From the NCBI GenBank assembly GCA_002914805.1, contig JXTB01000109.1, forward strand, positions 65,437 to 129,436: a stretch of 64,000 bases of DNA, written 5' to 3'. Of this stretch, positions 48,123 to 60,391 are shown piece after piece; the stretch's first letter is position 1; the number at the start of each line of letters is the position of its first letter. The stretch comes from Parasponia andersonii. Its lineage: Eukaryota; Streptophyta; Magnoliopsida; Rosales; Cannabaceae. The notes under the pieces are model-generated. The model had not been told where the DNA came from, did not search any database, and saw only the letters and a program-made list of their open reading frames with translations. The position numbers were made by a program, and so were the translations under genes.

Positions 48123-49308
48123 GGTTCTTGAGATTTAGAGTTTTGGATAAGTATGAGTGAAAGGAAGAGTTTGTTCTGAAATGGAAGGAAGTTTTGAAGT
48201 CTTTTGTTACAGGAATCAGGCAAGGTGTGGTAGAGAATAGAGCCAAACTCAACAATTGATTATATGAAATGACAGAATTGTCCAATTCTTATAATGAAAT
48301 TGTTATAATTTCTTTTTTAATTTCCCAAACTGCCCTACTTGTCATCTACATTGTTATGCATGTTCTCATCTTTGCACCTGTGCTAATCAAAGCTGATTTT
48401 TTTCCTTTTTGCAGATTATTGTATTCAGCAATCTGAGACCTTTGAATGATACCCTAAGGTTGTTAGAAGTTAAAGGCTTCTTATTGATAGGTTTTTTGTG
48501 TTAAAATTTATAGGACATGTTTATGCTTCTCACTTTATAAACTTTTGGTTTTGGTGAGATGACAAGATAAAAAGGCTAATGTGGTCCTTTTCCATATGGT
48601 ATGGGTGCTACTGTGCTAATTTATTATTTTAAAAAAAGAAAAGAAGAAAAAAAAGAAGGTTTTTGTGAAGGGCCTTTGGCGTTGACTCTGGCTTAATTGG
48701 ATCTCTCTAATGCTCGTTTGGTTTGATAATTTAACTTGTGGTATAATTATTGGTGGCGACTAGAGCTTCCTTCAAAGACACGTGGTGTAAGATTTTTATC
48801 ACAGGTGGCATACGCATATGTTTTACGTGGATGGTATTCGACACAACTGATCTTATTCATCACTGATAGTCTTAAATAGAGTAATAGTGACAATACCAAA
48901 AACGGGCACAAAATACTTATACATCATATGATGTGGTGTGGTTGAAAATAATCACATTATTCAGTGTAAATTTTTGGTATTTTTAGCATTACTCGTCGTC
49001 AATAACACCAACCAATTGTATTCTACCACTTAAATCACCTAAGAGCCGTACATAATTGCTCATCGTTATTATAAAAAATAGACATTAGTTAGTTGTCATA
49101 GAGATTAGACATTACGTTACTAAATCTCCCAACAATGTAATCTAGGTAATTAATGGCAAAGTACTGGGTAGACTCTAAGACCATCTATATCATCAATAGA
49201 AAAGTAGTAGCATGGGCCATACCCCTAGAAAGAAATAATTATCATTACTGAATCAGAATTACATTGAGACAAAATTTCAACATCTAATTATTTGGTTGTT
49301 TGAAGAAC

Positions 49309-49310
<2 letters not shown>
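48123..49310 (-). other. 5' region of the CLE gene with a small MITE
   Basis: At about 48879-48990 the ends GAGTAATAGTGACAATACCA and TGGTATTTTTAGCATTACTC are inverted imperfect copies, a MITE of about 110 bp. The rest is AT-rich and probably includes the CLE promoter. No other gene. Confidence 0.45.
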
Positions 49311-49345
<35 letters not shown>

Positions 49346-50022
49346 NTACTCTTTCTCTCTCTTATTTTTTACAATAAAAAAATGTGCATGCTAAATTTTC
49401 ATTAGCCAAATTGATACCTATGCATAGGTTAAAAAAAAAAATACCTATTGGATTGGTACCCATATATATATATATATATACCTATGCATAGGTAAAAAAA
49501 AAATACCTACTGGATTGGTGCCCATATATATATATATATATATATTGGCACCAATCTAGTAGGTATTTTTTTTTTAACCTATGCATAAGTATCAATTTGG
49601 CCAATGAAAATTTAGCATGCATATTTTTTTATTGTAAAAAGTAAGAAAGAGAAAGAGCATTAATGATGCACATTTTTTTATGCACTTCATTATAACCATT
49701 GGATCACCATTAGATGGTGATCCAACGGCTAAAAAAAAATACCTATTCATAGGTAAAAAAAAATACCTATTGGATTTGCAACCTATATATATATATATAT
49801 ATATTGGCACCATTTTTTTAATTTATCATAGTTATTATTTTGTTCAATTAAAATTGATTATACACATATTTTCATGGTAAAATGTGGAGAAAAAAAATTT
49901 TAAATAATAAATTTTTATTTTTTTTAATTATCCAAATTATTATAGCCATTGAATAATGATCTAATGGCTAAAAAAAATATCTATGAATAGGCAAAAAAAA
50001 ATAAAAATATCTATTAAATTGG
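49311..50022. mobile_element. Cluster of (TA)n-linked MITEs (copies D, E, F and a fragment)
   Basis: Going right: a TA run 49311-49345 with one N at 49346; an inverted partial copy D (49347-49461); TA; a short fragment (49482-49523, CCTATGCATAGGT to TGGATTGGTGCCC); TA; full copy E (49545-49784); TA; short-subfamily copy F (49804-50022). Full copy E begins TTGGCACCAATCTAGTAGGT and ends ACCTATTGGATTTGCAACC, roughly inverted. Every junction is TA repeat. Copy D is the inverse of 49550-49665, so D and E can pair. Confidence 0.75.
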
Positions 50023-52152
50023 GAGTTATCAATGTTTTAAAATAATCAGGTTCTTGAATAGATTTCATATCTAAAGTTAGAATAGCAATACCAAACTAGG
50101 TATATGCATTCTAGGCTTAAAATTACTAGGTTATGCTTAGAGTATATAGAAAGATATAAATAAGATATATGAACTCAAGCCTCGAGCACTAAAGAGTAGA
50201 TATACTTGTATAATATTATCAATTAGGTTAAATTTGTGGGCGTTGTAGTCTTAATTATTGGACTACTATATTTATTTCATCGTAATATTTATCGTACCAT
50301 ATTTTGCATGGGATTGGACATTACGTCTCCATGCAATTCAATTTGTTTATCATAACAATTTGAAGAGTGAATTTGTGAGGCTCATAGTCGCTTAAATGTA
50401 ACCTTACCAAATTCCAAAGAATAGACTAAGCCGATCATATATATCTCAATGGAAACATCGTCTCGTAAACTCTTGCCTTTATCTTAAATTATTTCTGGAA
50501 TAAACAATTAGACAATACTATGATGTTATTGTTCCTTTTATGATACATTATATTATTGTGTTATTAGGTCCTATAATAAGGTCTTGAAAAGGGGGGAAAA
50601 AAAAACTATCATTGATTAGAACACTCAAAAATAGTCTTTAGTCTTCTCATACTCTTAGGGTAGGGTAGCTCTTAAGCCTTATCTATATAAATTAGCACTA
50701 GCCGCATAACGGGTTAGTTGCAACTTAGGACATTTTTCAAGAGCAAATTAGGGAATACACGGTACTTTATAAAAAAAAAAAAAAAATTGGAGATATATGG
50801 TTCCCTAAATCAATTATTATTTTCATACGATGTTTTTTAGAAAAATTATCATTTTTATATCTTTTATTCCCTATCTTTATCTCTTGTCTAGATTGTGTTT
50901 CTTCAGAGACTCTACCCACAGCTACATTGAATCAATAGCTAGCGTGCTCTATGGAGGATCTGCATACCTATTCTTATCATCATCGTTGTCTTCTTATTCT
51001 TCTTCAAGATTTACCTCGTTGTTCTTCGGCTCCATTATATGAAGGACTAGCATACTCATTGTTGTCGTCATTATCGTCTTCTTCTTCATCTTCGAGATCT
51101 ACCTCATTCTTTTTCGACTCCACCGTGATCGAGTGTAAGGGTCAAATCCAAGGTCAATGTCCTCTCCAAAACTATATGAATTTGTAGTGTGGTTGATGGT
51201 TTCATGTATAGGAGTATTTCATAAATGGGTTGGGATTTTTCAATTTTAATTTTTAATTTTCAATTTCTTTTTGGATTTCTAGGTCTGCAACTATTTTGAT
51301 AAAAATCTATATTTGATTCTTCTCTTTTAAGTTGGTGTCTTATGATAATAATTTCTTGATTTTGTCAATGAATTAATGCTTTTATTTTCTAGTGTTTCAG
51401 AAATCAGTTTTTGGAAATATTTGCGCCTTTTTTAGCTGGTGACAATACATTTAACAATTATTATTTTAAATTTGTTCTCAACTTCTTCTTTTTCTTTGTA
51501 AATGTTCTTATTTTTTTTTTCTCAGATTATTCATGAAATTGGAGAAGTTTATTACATTGATATGTCTACCCTATTCTTGAATAATGACTCATTTTGAATA
51601 TTGTTCTTCTTAAATATTTTCATGTTGAAAAAGTAATCAAATTGAATTAATAATTATGAGAAGCAATTCTATTTCCTTTTATTTGACTTCGTATTTAACG
51701 TGGAGTTGATCTATTTGAAATAGAGGTCTTTTGGTTTTGGTATTTGGTGAATGTAAGAACTTCTTTTGAATAATTAACCGTATCTTTTTCTTTTCAATAG
51801 TTTTTTTGAGTAAAATGGAGATAGTTTATTTTGTCTATTCTTCTTCCTTTGTTTATTGCATTATTTTTTTCTTAACTATAATCAGATTGATCTATTATGT
51901 GTAGTTCTAGTTTGTTATACTAATAGTCTATAGTTTTTATTTGATATTAGAGATTTCACGAAGGAGGGTTACTCTAGTTTATTCATATATTTTTTATTTG
52001 ATATTCTAGGAAATTGAGAATATTTTAAAACTATTGCTTTAGTAGCTCAATTGGATCCAATAAGTAGAAGAAAATCTTGAAAGAAAAACCACAGGAGCAA
52101 TTATAATTTCTATCCCACAAACTAGCTCTTTTATACGACGTATTAAAACTTT
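50023..52152. other. AT-rich spacer with an 88-bp tandem duplication
   Basis: An 88-bp segment at 50950 (TATGGAGGATCTGCATAC) is repeated from 51038 (TATGAAGGACTAGCATAC). Both are TCTTC-rich, reading Ser-rich on the + strand and Asp/Glu-rich on the minus strand (DLEDEEEDDNDDNNEY). The two short + strand ORFs (50830-51042 and 50951-51187) lie in different frames and have no other support. No gene is claimed. Confidence 0.4.
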
Positions 52153-52193
52153 NNNNNNNNNNNNNNNNNNNNNNNNNNNNNNNNNNNNNNNNN
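52153..52193. other. Assembly gap of 41 N
   Basis: A run of N directly before the degenerate satellite region. Confidence 0.99.
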
Positions 52194-52439
52194 GCATATG
52201 GTAAATATGAGAGCTTTCTATTAATTTGTATTATTTTTCTAGTTCAAGAATTATGTTCTATTATATAAAAAAAGTTTACAACATTCAATGTTGTACTAGT
52301 ATAAAAATTTAAATTATGTGTATTTTCTTGGTGGCTTGATCATATATTTTAATTATTTATTAATCATGGTAAATCTCTCTCATATCTTTTTTTCTTCAAT
52401 GAAATTACAAAGTAACCAGATTAACTAGTTTAATAATAA

Positions 52440-54760
52440 AGATTGACTAACGATAGCTAATAATTGGTAACCAAATTGCACAATAACTAGATTAACAGTA
52501 ACCAAATTGCGCAATAATAAGATTAGTAGTAACAAATTGCACAATAACCAGATTAGCGGTAACAAAATTATGCAATAACTAGATTAGTAGTAACAAAATT
52601 GCGCAATAACCAGATTAATGGCAACTAATAACTAGAAACCAAATTATGCAATAACTAGAGTAACAATAACTAATAACGGGTAACTAGTTTAGAAAGTGTC
52701 TTGAAACAACAATTGAAACCTATATCATTTATTGGTTACCAAATATTTTAATAGGTAACCAATTTAGAAATTGACCATCAATCTTAAACTAGTAACCATA
52801 TTGATAACTAGAAGCTAGATTTGTTAGTGGTTACCAAATTGAAAATTGGTCGTCTATCCTAAAACTAGTTACCATTCCAGTAACAAAAAGTTAGATTTGT
52901 TACTAGGAACTGTAATAATAACAGTAACTAGATTGGTAACAGTAACCAGATTGATATCTAGAAGTTAGATTAGTTCATAGTTACCAAATAGAGTAACTAG
53001 TATTGTAACTAATAACTAATAACTAGTAATCGATAACCGACTCAAAAATTAGCCAGAACTCTTAGAACCAATAACCAAATGGATAACTGGAAACTAGATT
53101 GATTATTAGTTATCAATTGTTATAATAGATACTCAGTAATTAGTAACTAGAATGACTCAATGAAAAAAAATTTAAGAAGGAAAAAATGAAAAACGACATA
53201 TATGAAAGATTGATCAAATTGGTAACTAATTACCAATAACTAAATTAGTAACTGATAACTATATTAGTTTCTAAAAAAAAGTAGAAAATAGTAGTTCATT
53301 ATCCTATAAAGCAATTAATGTGATTATGAAAAAAAAAATACAGGAAAAAAAGGCCAAAACAAAAAACAAAAAATAAAAAAAAAGTAATTAAAAGAATGGA
53401 AAAGACGTAACAAAAAAAATAGGAATAAAAAGAGAAGAGCATCGCTCAATGAAAAAAAATAGAAAAGGGAAAAAAATTTAAAAATAAGAAGAGATAAACC
53501 AGTACTCAGTAGCCAAATTGATAATTAGTAATCACTAACTAAATTAGTAACTGATACCAAATAACTAAATTGATAACTGATAACTAGATTGGTTTACAAT
53601 AACCATTTGCTACTGTTGTAATTGGTTACTAGTATTTAGTGACTAGTCTTTGTAAGTAGCCATCAATTTTGCCACTAAGAAAAAATATATATATTGACTA
53701 GTAACCAATTTCAGTCTTAGTAACTAGCCACTAGCATGGAAACCAATAACTAGATTGGCATTATATGGAAACCTAAAATGAGTAACTGGTAACCAGCATG
53801 GTATCAATAGATACCGTTTGGAATTCGCAACTATTATGGTTACTAGTAACTGGTAAATAATTACCAGTCTAAGTAGCTATCATTCTAGAAACTAGCAGCT
53901 AGATTGGTTACAAGTTATCAGTACTATTAATCGGTAACTTGTCACCAATTTAAGTGGCCACCAGTCTAGAAATTAGTGACCAGTAACTTGTCATTCTAGA
54001 AACTAGTAGCTAGTTGGTTATAAGTAACCATTACTAATAACTAGTAACTTGTCAACAATTTAAGTGGTCAGGAAACTAGTAATCTAAATAGCCACCATAG
54101 TTTACCAAGTACTTATTATTCATTGAGATATCTAAGAAATATTTATTCTAGTCACGAATAACCGGTAAAAAGTCACTAGTTTAAGTGGCTATCAGTCAAG
54201 AAAATAGTAGCTAAATTAGTAACCAGTAACCAGTATTAGTAACCAGTAACTTATTACCAGTTTAAGTGACCACCAGTTTAGAAACTAATAACCTAATTGG
54301 TTACCATAGTTTACCAAGTACTTATTATATATTGAGATAACTAAAAAAATCTATTACAATCACTAGTAACCTATAAAAAGTCATTAATCTAAGTGACTAT
54401 TAGTCTAAAAACTAGTAGCTAGATTAGTTACTTACTAATAACTAGTACTGGTAACTGTTAACTTGTCAATAATTTAAGCGGTCATTAGTCTATAAACCAA
54501 TAACTTAAATGATTACTATACTTTACCAAGTACTTATTATTTATTGAGTTAACTAAAAAATATTTATTCTAGACACTAGGTAATTGGTAAATATTACCAA
54601 ATCAAAATGCTATAAATCTAGAAACTAATAGCTAGATTGGTTACTAATATACTAATAACTAATACTGGTAACTAATAACTTGCTACCAATTGAATTGGCT
54701 ACTAGTCTTGAAGGAAATTAGTAACGTAAATTGTTATCATAGTTTACCAAGAGTTAGTGC
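52440..54760. repeat. Degenerate TAACTAGTAACC satellite with higher-order structure
   Basis: Dense variants of AACTAGATTAGTAACCAG and its inverse GGTTACTAGT fill about 2.3 kb. At 52490-52650 the units are about 35-37 bp and carry AAATTGCGCAATAACCAGAT. From 54100 a larger unit with TTTACCAAGTACTTATTATT recurs at 54101, 54310, 54522 and, truncated, 54743, that is, every 209-221 bp. Within each the order is: TTTACCAAG, TTGAGATAACTAA, TTTATTCTAGTCACTAG, TAGTAGCTAGATTAG, TAACTTGTCA, then back. A-rich stretches without the motif interrupt it at 53160-53500. No coding. Confidence 0.75.
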
Positions 54761-55689
54761 TTTATTTTATTTTATTTATAAAAAAAGAAATGGAAAGAAA
54801 AAAAACAAAGAAATTAGAAAAAGAGAAAACTAAAAGAATGATTTTTTTAAAAAAAAAAGACTAAAAAGGAAAGGGATGGGCATGTTCCCATAAAACAAAA
54901 GGGAAAAAAAATAAAAATGAAAACAAAAAATAAAAAAGAGAGGAACTAATAACGAGTACGCAATTAATAACTAATTTTAAAAAATGGTAATCTAGGACAA
55001 AAAAAATAAATGGTAGAAGTATTGAAAATGAGGAAAAGAAAAAATAAAAAATAAAAAAAGAATTAAAAAGGTGGAAAAAAAAATAACAAGTGAAAAGGGA
55101 TTTCATGAGAAATAAAATATAAAAGGAAAAAAACAAAAAAATAAAAAATAAAAACGAAAAGAAAAATGGATTTCAGAAAGTATTGAGTTTCGAACCCATG
55201 AGTTATTAGAAAGAAAACGCAAGTATATACTGGCGTTGGGTTTTAGCCACAGATGACTTTTATTACGATTTTGTCACTTTTTATGAATTTTGAAAAAGTT
55301 CAGTTTTATTACAAATTTGCCACCGTGTTTTGGCATAATATTTTGAAAACTACCGTTCGTACGCCGTATGAAATTGTATTCTTCTTTAGTACCGTATTCC
55401 TCTAATTGTTTTCAATTTTTAAAGGGAAAACTCATAAAATCCCATTTTTCAATGTCTATTGTATAGCCCTAATAATGTGTATTCATTTTCTTCCGAAAAA
55501 AACAATGTGACCGATTTTAGTTATTTTTTTAAAAGTTAAAATATGACCAAAATCACATGTCACAGTCATATTCGATACTGAATTGGAGTCCAAACACAAA
55601 TCTTTTGTTTAAAAAAAAGGAAAAAAAAAAAAAAAAGACTAGTCGAAGATTCTTCTTAATTCAGCTGATTGAAAGCTTTTAACATTATT
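54761..55689. other. A-rich spacer
   Basis: Strongly A/G-rich on the + strand to about 55170. The minus-strand ORF at 54861-55136 is low-complexity Phe/Ser and not a gene. A GAGTTTCGAACCCATG near 55186 is a box B-like phrase (inverted) that may belong to a SINE. Confidence 0.4.
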
Positions 55690-56130
55690 ATACATATAGT
55701 TAAGAGCTTATACCCAACACTTGACATTTGTCTATAATTTTCTTTTTTTTTTATTTTTTTAAGTACCATTTGTCTACAAATTGTGCATCACCATTTGTCT
55801 ACTAATTATACATCCTTGGCTTCCAAATTGCCCAATGCTTATCTTTGATTAAATTATAAGTACGCTATATAATCATTTAATTTATTCATTTATGCTATTA
55901 TTATAACATTTATTTTTTTTCAGAGATACGGGGATCCATCCATCTAGAGAGTCAAAATTGAGATCTTATACGAAAGATATCGGGATGCCTATATCTCGGA
56001 ATAGTAATCTTTTGACCCTTGAAATTCATCTATACTTCATATCTTCAAATGGTGTATCATATATACTATTATTGGTAGCTTTCCTATTCACTTCATAGAA
56101 AATATTTGGATTCCTTACCGTTGAAGAGTT
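55690..56130. repeat. Block X, copy 2
   Basis: A copy of 35010-35400 with inserted T-rich runs: ATTTGTCTATAATTTTC, TGCTTATCTTTGATTAAATT, ATAGTAATCTTTTGACCCTT, CCTTACCGTTGAAGAGT. In copy 1 this block lies 3' of the F-box gene. Here the F-box remnant lies 5.6 kb farther on, beyond the retrotransposon. Confidence 0.7.
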
Positions 56131-57849
56131 TCTATTCAAAAAAGAAAAAAAAAGTAAGTATCGGGTGCTATAGGTTCACCAAAAATGGCTAGATGCACTA
56201 AGAAATGCTTTTCATAACTAGTATATCCAAAAACTTGTGTGAAATTATTAGACACTAAAAAATCTAAAGTGAGTAAGAGAAACACTAAAACATGGAAGAT
56301 ATTGCTAAAAGGATCTGAAATGAAGCAAAAAAGGAGGAACCATGACTAGGTAGACATTATTAGGTGTGATGAGTGAGTTTTATTCATGAATTAGATATCA
56401 TTTAAACGAGATATTTAGTATATTCTTAGGATTTTGTGTGGGTTTTAGTTGTGTTTTTAATATTTTATTTGTAGGTTAGTTAATTTTAGTACACATGGTA
56501 AAAATGGCACAATTTATGGCGAGTTAGAAAGAAAAGAGAGTATCTTGACACTTGTTTTTGGCACTAGGGCACTTTAAGGTTTAAAAGGAGTGAGATTCTT
56601 AAGAGGCAAAAAAAAAGCTCCAAAGAAAGTGGCATTCCGGCGCCATTAAGAAGTGCTTCGGTGCTAGTTCGGGCTCAAAACAAATAATGGACAGCAAGAG
56701 TAGTGCCTCGGTACTATACAACTGACGCTCCAACACCACTCTATGGGAAACTTTATAATTATCATCTTAGGACGCCCTTTGAGTTAGTTTTTGTGGTGGC
56801 TGCCTCTTAGCTTATAAATAGGTCTTTTCTAGACTATTTGAGAGGTTCTCAAGCCAAAAACAACTCAGAAAATATGGGAAAAAGCAAGAGTAAAGGATTG
56901 ACGGCGGAGCAATTGGCAACCCAGAGACAGAACGCCATTGATTCAACTTCTAGCTTTTATACTCTTTTTTATTCTTTTTTTTCTATATCTATAACCATGT
57001 TTAGAGTTTATCTTCTCTTTATTATGAACTAATTTTATTTTCTAGGATTACGATGTAATCGGATTATGATGTCTTGAATTATTTCAATTTCAATTCAATT
57101 TTATGTTTATTTTCCATTCTATGCTAATTCTATTAATCCATGCTTAATGCTTGTGAGAGCTTGATCAACTTTTATATGAATTAGAGATTTAACTGAAAAT
57201 CTAAGATGAGAGGATTGAATTTGTTTTGATTAATATGACATGAGATTATCATAGGATAGAGATATCTATGAAGCTTGTGCAGTAATATGAATTTTTTATG
57301 CTTAATGAGTTGATAGGTTCATAGTTTACACAGAAATATTAGAACTTATCTATTAAAATATGTTTGTTAATTCTTGAGAAAGATTAATGGACATAATAGA
57401 GAAATTCATTATTAGCATAGAGAATGGACATTAATCGATTGGATTGAATAATTTAGACGGATTAATCTAGGTGAATTGAAAACCCTAGGTCTTTAGCTAC
57501 TTGATTGTCCTATTTTTTATTTTATTTTACTTTTCTTTTTATTTAATTATTAGATTTACTTTTGTAAAATATTTTCTTTTGATTTGCTTTCAATTAAAAT
57601 TAGAGTTAGAATAATTTTGGTACTCAGTAAACACAGTACTAGTTGGAATGATACTTATACTTTATTACTTGTTTGATATGTATACTTGGGTTCATTATTT
57701 CCACAACTGCTTGCTTTTATTAATATCAATACGAAATAACTTTAATTTTAATTTTAATTTTTATCTTTGTTTCTTTTATTTACGTTCTCTCTAATTTTAG
57801 TTTTCTAGATTTTATTGAAGGTGCTAAAAAGGCTAAGATATGGAATAGC

Positions 57850-59180
57850 ACTTGTATCTGTGTCCAATATAATGTAGAGTCTCTATCAGATGCATGGACA
57901 AAGTATAAGGAGATGTCAATATTGGCGCCGTATAATAGAATGCCAAGGTGGTTGCAAGTTCAAACATTTTATAATGGATTGGACTACATGAGTAAGAGTG
58001 TGGTTGATAGAGTAGCTGGTGGATCTTTGTATAGCAAAACAGCTGATGAAGTGTATGAGATGATAAAAGCGATGGCTTATTATTATCAGTTTCAATCACA
58101 ATATTCTATGCCAACGAGAGCCATAGGAGCCTATGAAGCTGATGTCATCTTAGCTTTGTCTCCTCACGCAGCTACCTTATCTAGGTAGTTAGATGACTAG
58201 AAAGCTAATTGCCAATTTGGAAGTTCATTTACATCAAACACCACTGCACAAATAAACTATATGTCTAACTTCTAATAGTAGTATAATCTATACACTGACA
58301 CGTATAATCTTGGGTGGCAAAATCATTATAATGTCTCATGCGATAATCAAAATTTGATCAATCTTTCATATAAATTTCAATAACAAGAAAAGAATATGTC
58401 TTTGGAAGATGTTCTCGCCCAACTTGCTCAAGCGACATCTAGCTTCATGATAGATATAGAGAAAATTTCACAAGATCAATATATATCCTCCCGAAACCTT
58501 GAGGTACAAATGGGTCAATTGACAAGTTTTGTATTGGGAGGACCACCAGAATATTTGTCAAGCAACATTGAGCCTACCAACCCAAAGATACAAGAGATAG
58601 AGTTTATATATGAGAGTGGTGAACAACTCAGTGAGTTACAAAACAATTCTGAAGAATCTATAGAAAGACAAGTTTCCACTTACAAAACAATTCTGAAGAA
58701 TCTATAGAAAGACAAGTTTCCACTGATCTTTTTCAATCACTAATTCCAAATGAAGTGGATGAGAACAATGAGAAGAAACTTGGAAATATTATCATGGACA
58801 TTAAGAAAACTCATTCAACAATACCACAGGCACAATTAGACAAATTTTTGGATACCAACTGTCTAGAAGCACCATTAGAAGCTTGGATAGTTCATTCTGA
58901 GACAACTAAAGCTGTATAGGGAGGAGCTATAGATGATATACATTACTTGATAGCTTTGCCAAGTTATATTCATGGAAGAAAGTTTAAATTTAAGAAACTT
59001 GAGAAGAAACTTCTTAGACCATTACCATCCATCTAGAAGTCTCCATTACCTAAACATGAGCTGTTGCCCTTTCATTGCTGATATGTATATGTGGATGATA
59101 CTTATGAGAATATTATGAATGAACTGTTGAAGAGTTAGGCTGAAGACTATAAATTAAGCGCTTCTTGGGAGGCAACCTAT
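57850..59180 (+). pseudogene. Athila-type gag remnant joined to the end of pol
   Basis: The frame reads ESLSDAWTKYKEMSILAPYN, then PRWLQVQTFYNGLDYMSK, DRVAGGSLYSKTADEVYEMI (the retrotransposon gag domain), and later MSLEDVLAQLAQATSSF and SSRNLEVQMGQLTSFVLGG (the gag C-terminal region). In-frame stops follow TLSR and occur in the middle. A 44-bp direct duplication (58636 and 58680) adds a frameshift. Near 59140 AEDYKLSASWEAT and a GGGAGGCAACC phrase mark what is normally the very end of pol, so most of pol has been lost between about 59070 and 59140. Confidence 0.7.
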
Positions 59181-60361
59181 GTTTCTTTTTTTTTTTTAAT
59201 TTTTTTTTAGCTATTTTTAGTTTTCTTTTCTTTTATTATGTTTTGTTTGTTTTGTATGACTTAGGTTCTTGCACAAATTTAGGAGTCGCCAACATGAACT
59301 TCATCAATCAACAAAAAGTCTCTATCTTCGTGTAACAACCTAAGGGAGTTTTCTTTACTTTCTTTTTTATTTTTAATTTTAGGGGTAGGGAGTAAAAAAA
59401 AATTGAGTATTGATTTGTTTAGTTTAGTAGGTTTGAGTTAATGATAAGAATATGATTGAAATAAACATAGCTTTTGGAAAATGATAAAAGTTGTCTTAGT
59501 CTGTGTGCTTGATTTCAATGTTAGTATTGCTTTACTTGCGATCTTTTCACTTATATGAGTATATAGCCATGTATGTTTAGTCATTTAGAAACTTAGAGAA
59601 GGTCTATGTGAATTAAGTATATCATAAGATCTCAACAAATTCTAGAATTTGTTTGAAAACTATTTGAGGCAAAATCCTAGACTACACCTAACTAAGGATA
59701 TGATTTAGGCTATTTTTGAACCATTTGAGCCTTTCGAGCTTACCATTGTATATTTTATTCTTAATCAGCCTTTTGAGCCTAATATATATCTTTTTCTTAT
59801 TAGTCACATTCTTAGCTTAACCTTTAATTCCATCTCTATTACTTTTCATATCATAAGCATGTGATTGATTTAGAATTTATGATAAGCTATGTTATATATA
59901 GGAGGAATGGTGCAATTGAGAACGAAAAGAAAAAAACAAAAAAAAAAAATTGTGCTACACCCTTAGTACATACAACAAAAAAAATTAGTTTAAGGGTGTA
60001 GTAGTACAAATTTAGAAAATAAAAAAAATAAAGAAGTTAGAAAAATAAAGAAAGTGTTGACAAGAGAAATTTTGAAAATAAGTTTAAGCTTCACAACTGC
60101 TTTAAAGGAAGTTGTATACTTACACTGTGAGTATAAATTGAGCTTAAAATATTCATTCTTATCCTACCTTCACTTTAACCATATTTTACAAGCTTAATGA
60201 AGTCCTATTAATATTTGGTTGATGTTAGTCTACATTAGTGCAGAAAGGTTAGAAAAACAAGCATATGGAATTTGAAAACAAATACTTACTTAGAGATCAA
60301 TTTGAATTCACTTGTTTACATAAACTGATCTGAGATACGAGTGGTTAGATATCAATGGCTA

Positions 60362-60391
60362 TACACACACACACACACACATACACACACA
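60362..60391. repeat. AC microsatellite
   Basis: A run of AC dinucleotides with one interruption, inside the Athila-like element. Confidence 0.9.

Noticed and set aside
48414..48505. Possible last exon of the Dabb gene (IIVFSNLRPLNDTLRLLE, then a stop)
   Set aside because: It has an acceptor in a fitting phase, but the exon at 46147-46233 gives the conserved WKTKFEPITRKTL to GTEIM ending and makes a better protein; using 48414 would also span the CLE gene.
52440..54760. CRISPR-like array
   Set aside because: Regular short repeats, but they are degenerate, without unique equal spacers, and the genome is a plant nucleus.
54861..55136. 91-codon Phe/Ser ORF on the minus strand
   Set aside because: Low-complexity reading of A/G-rich DNA.
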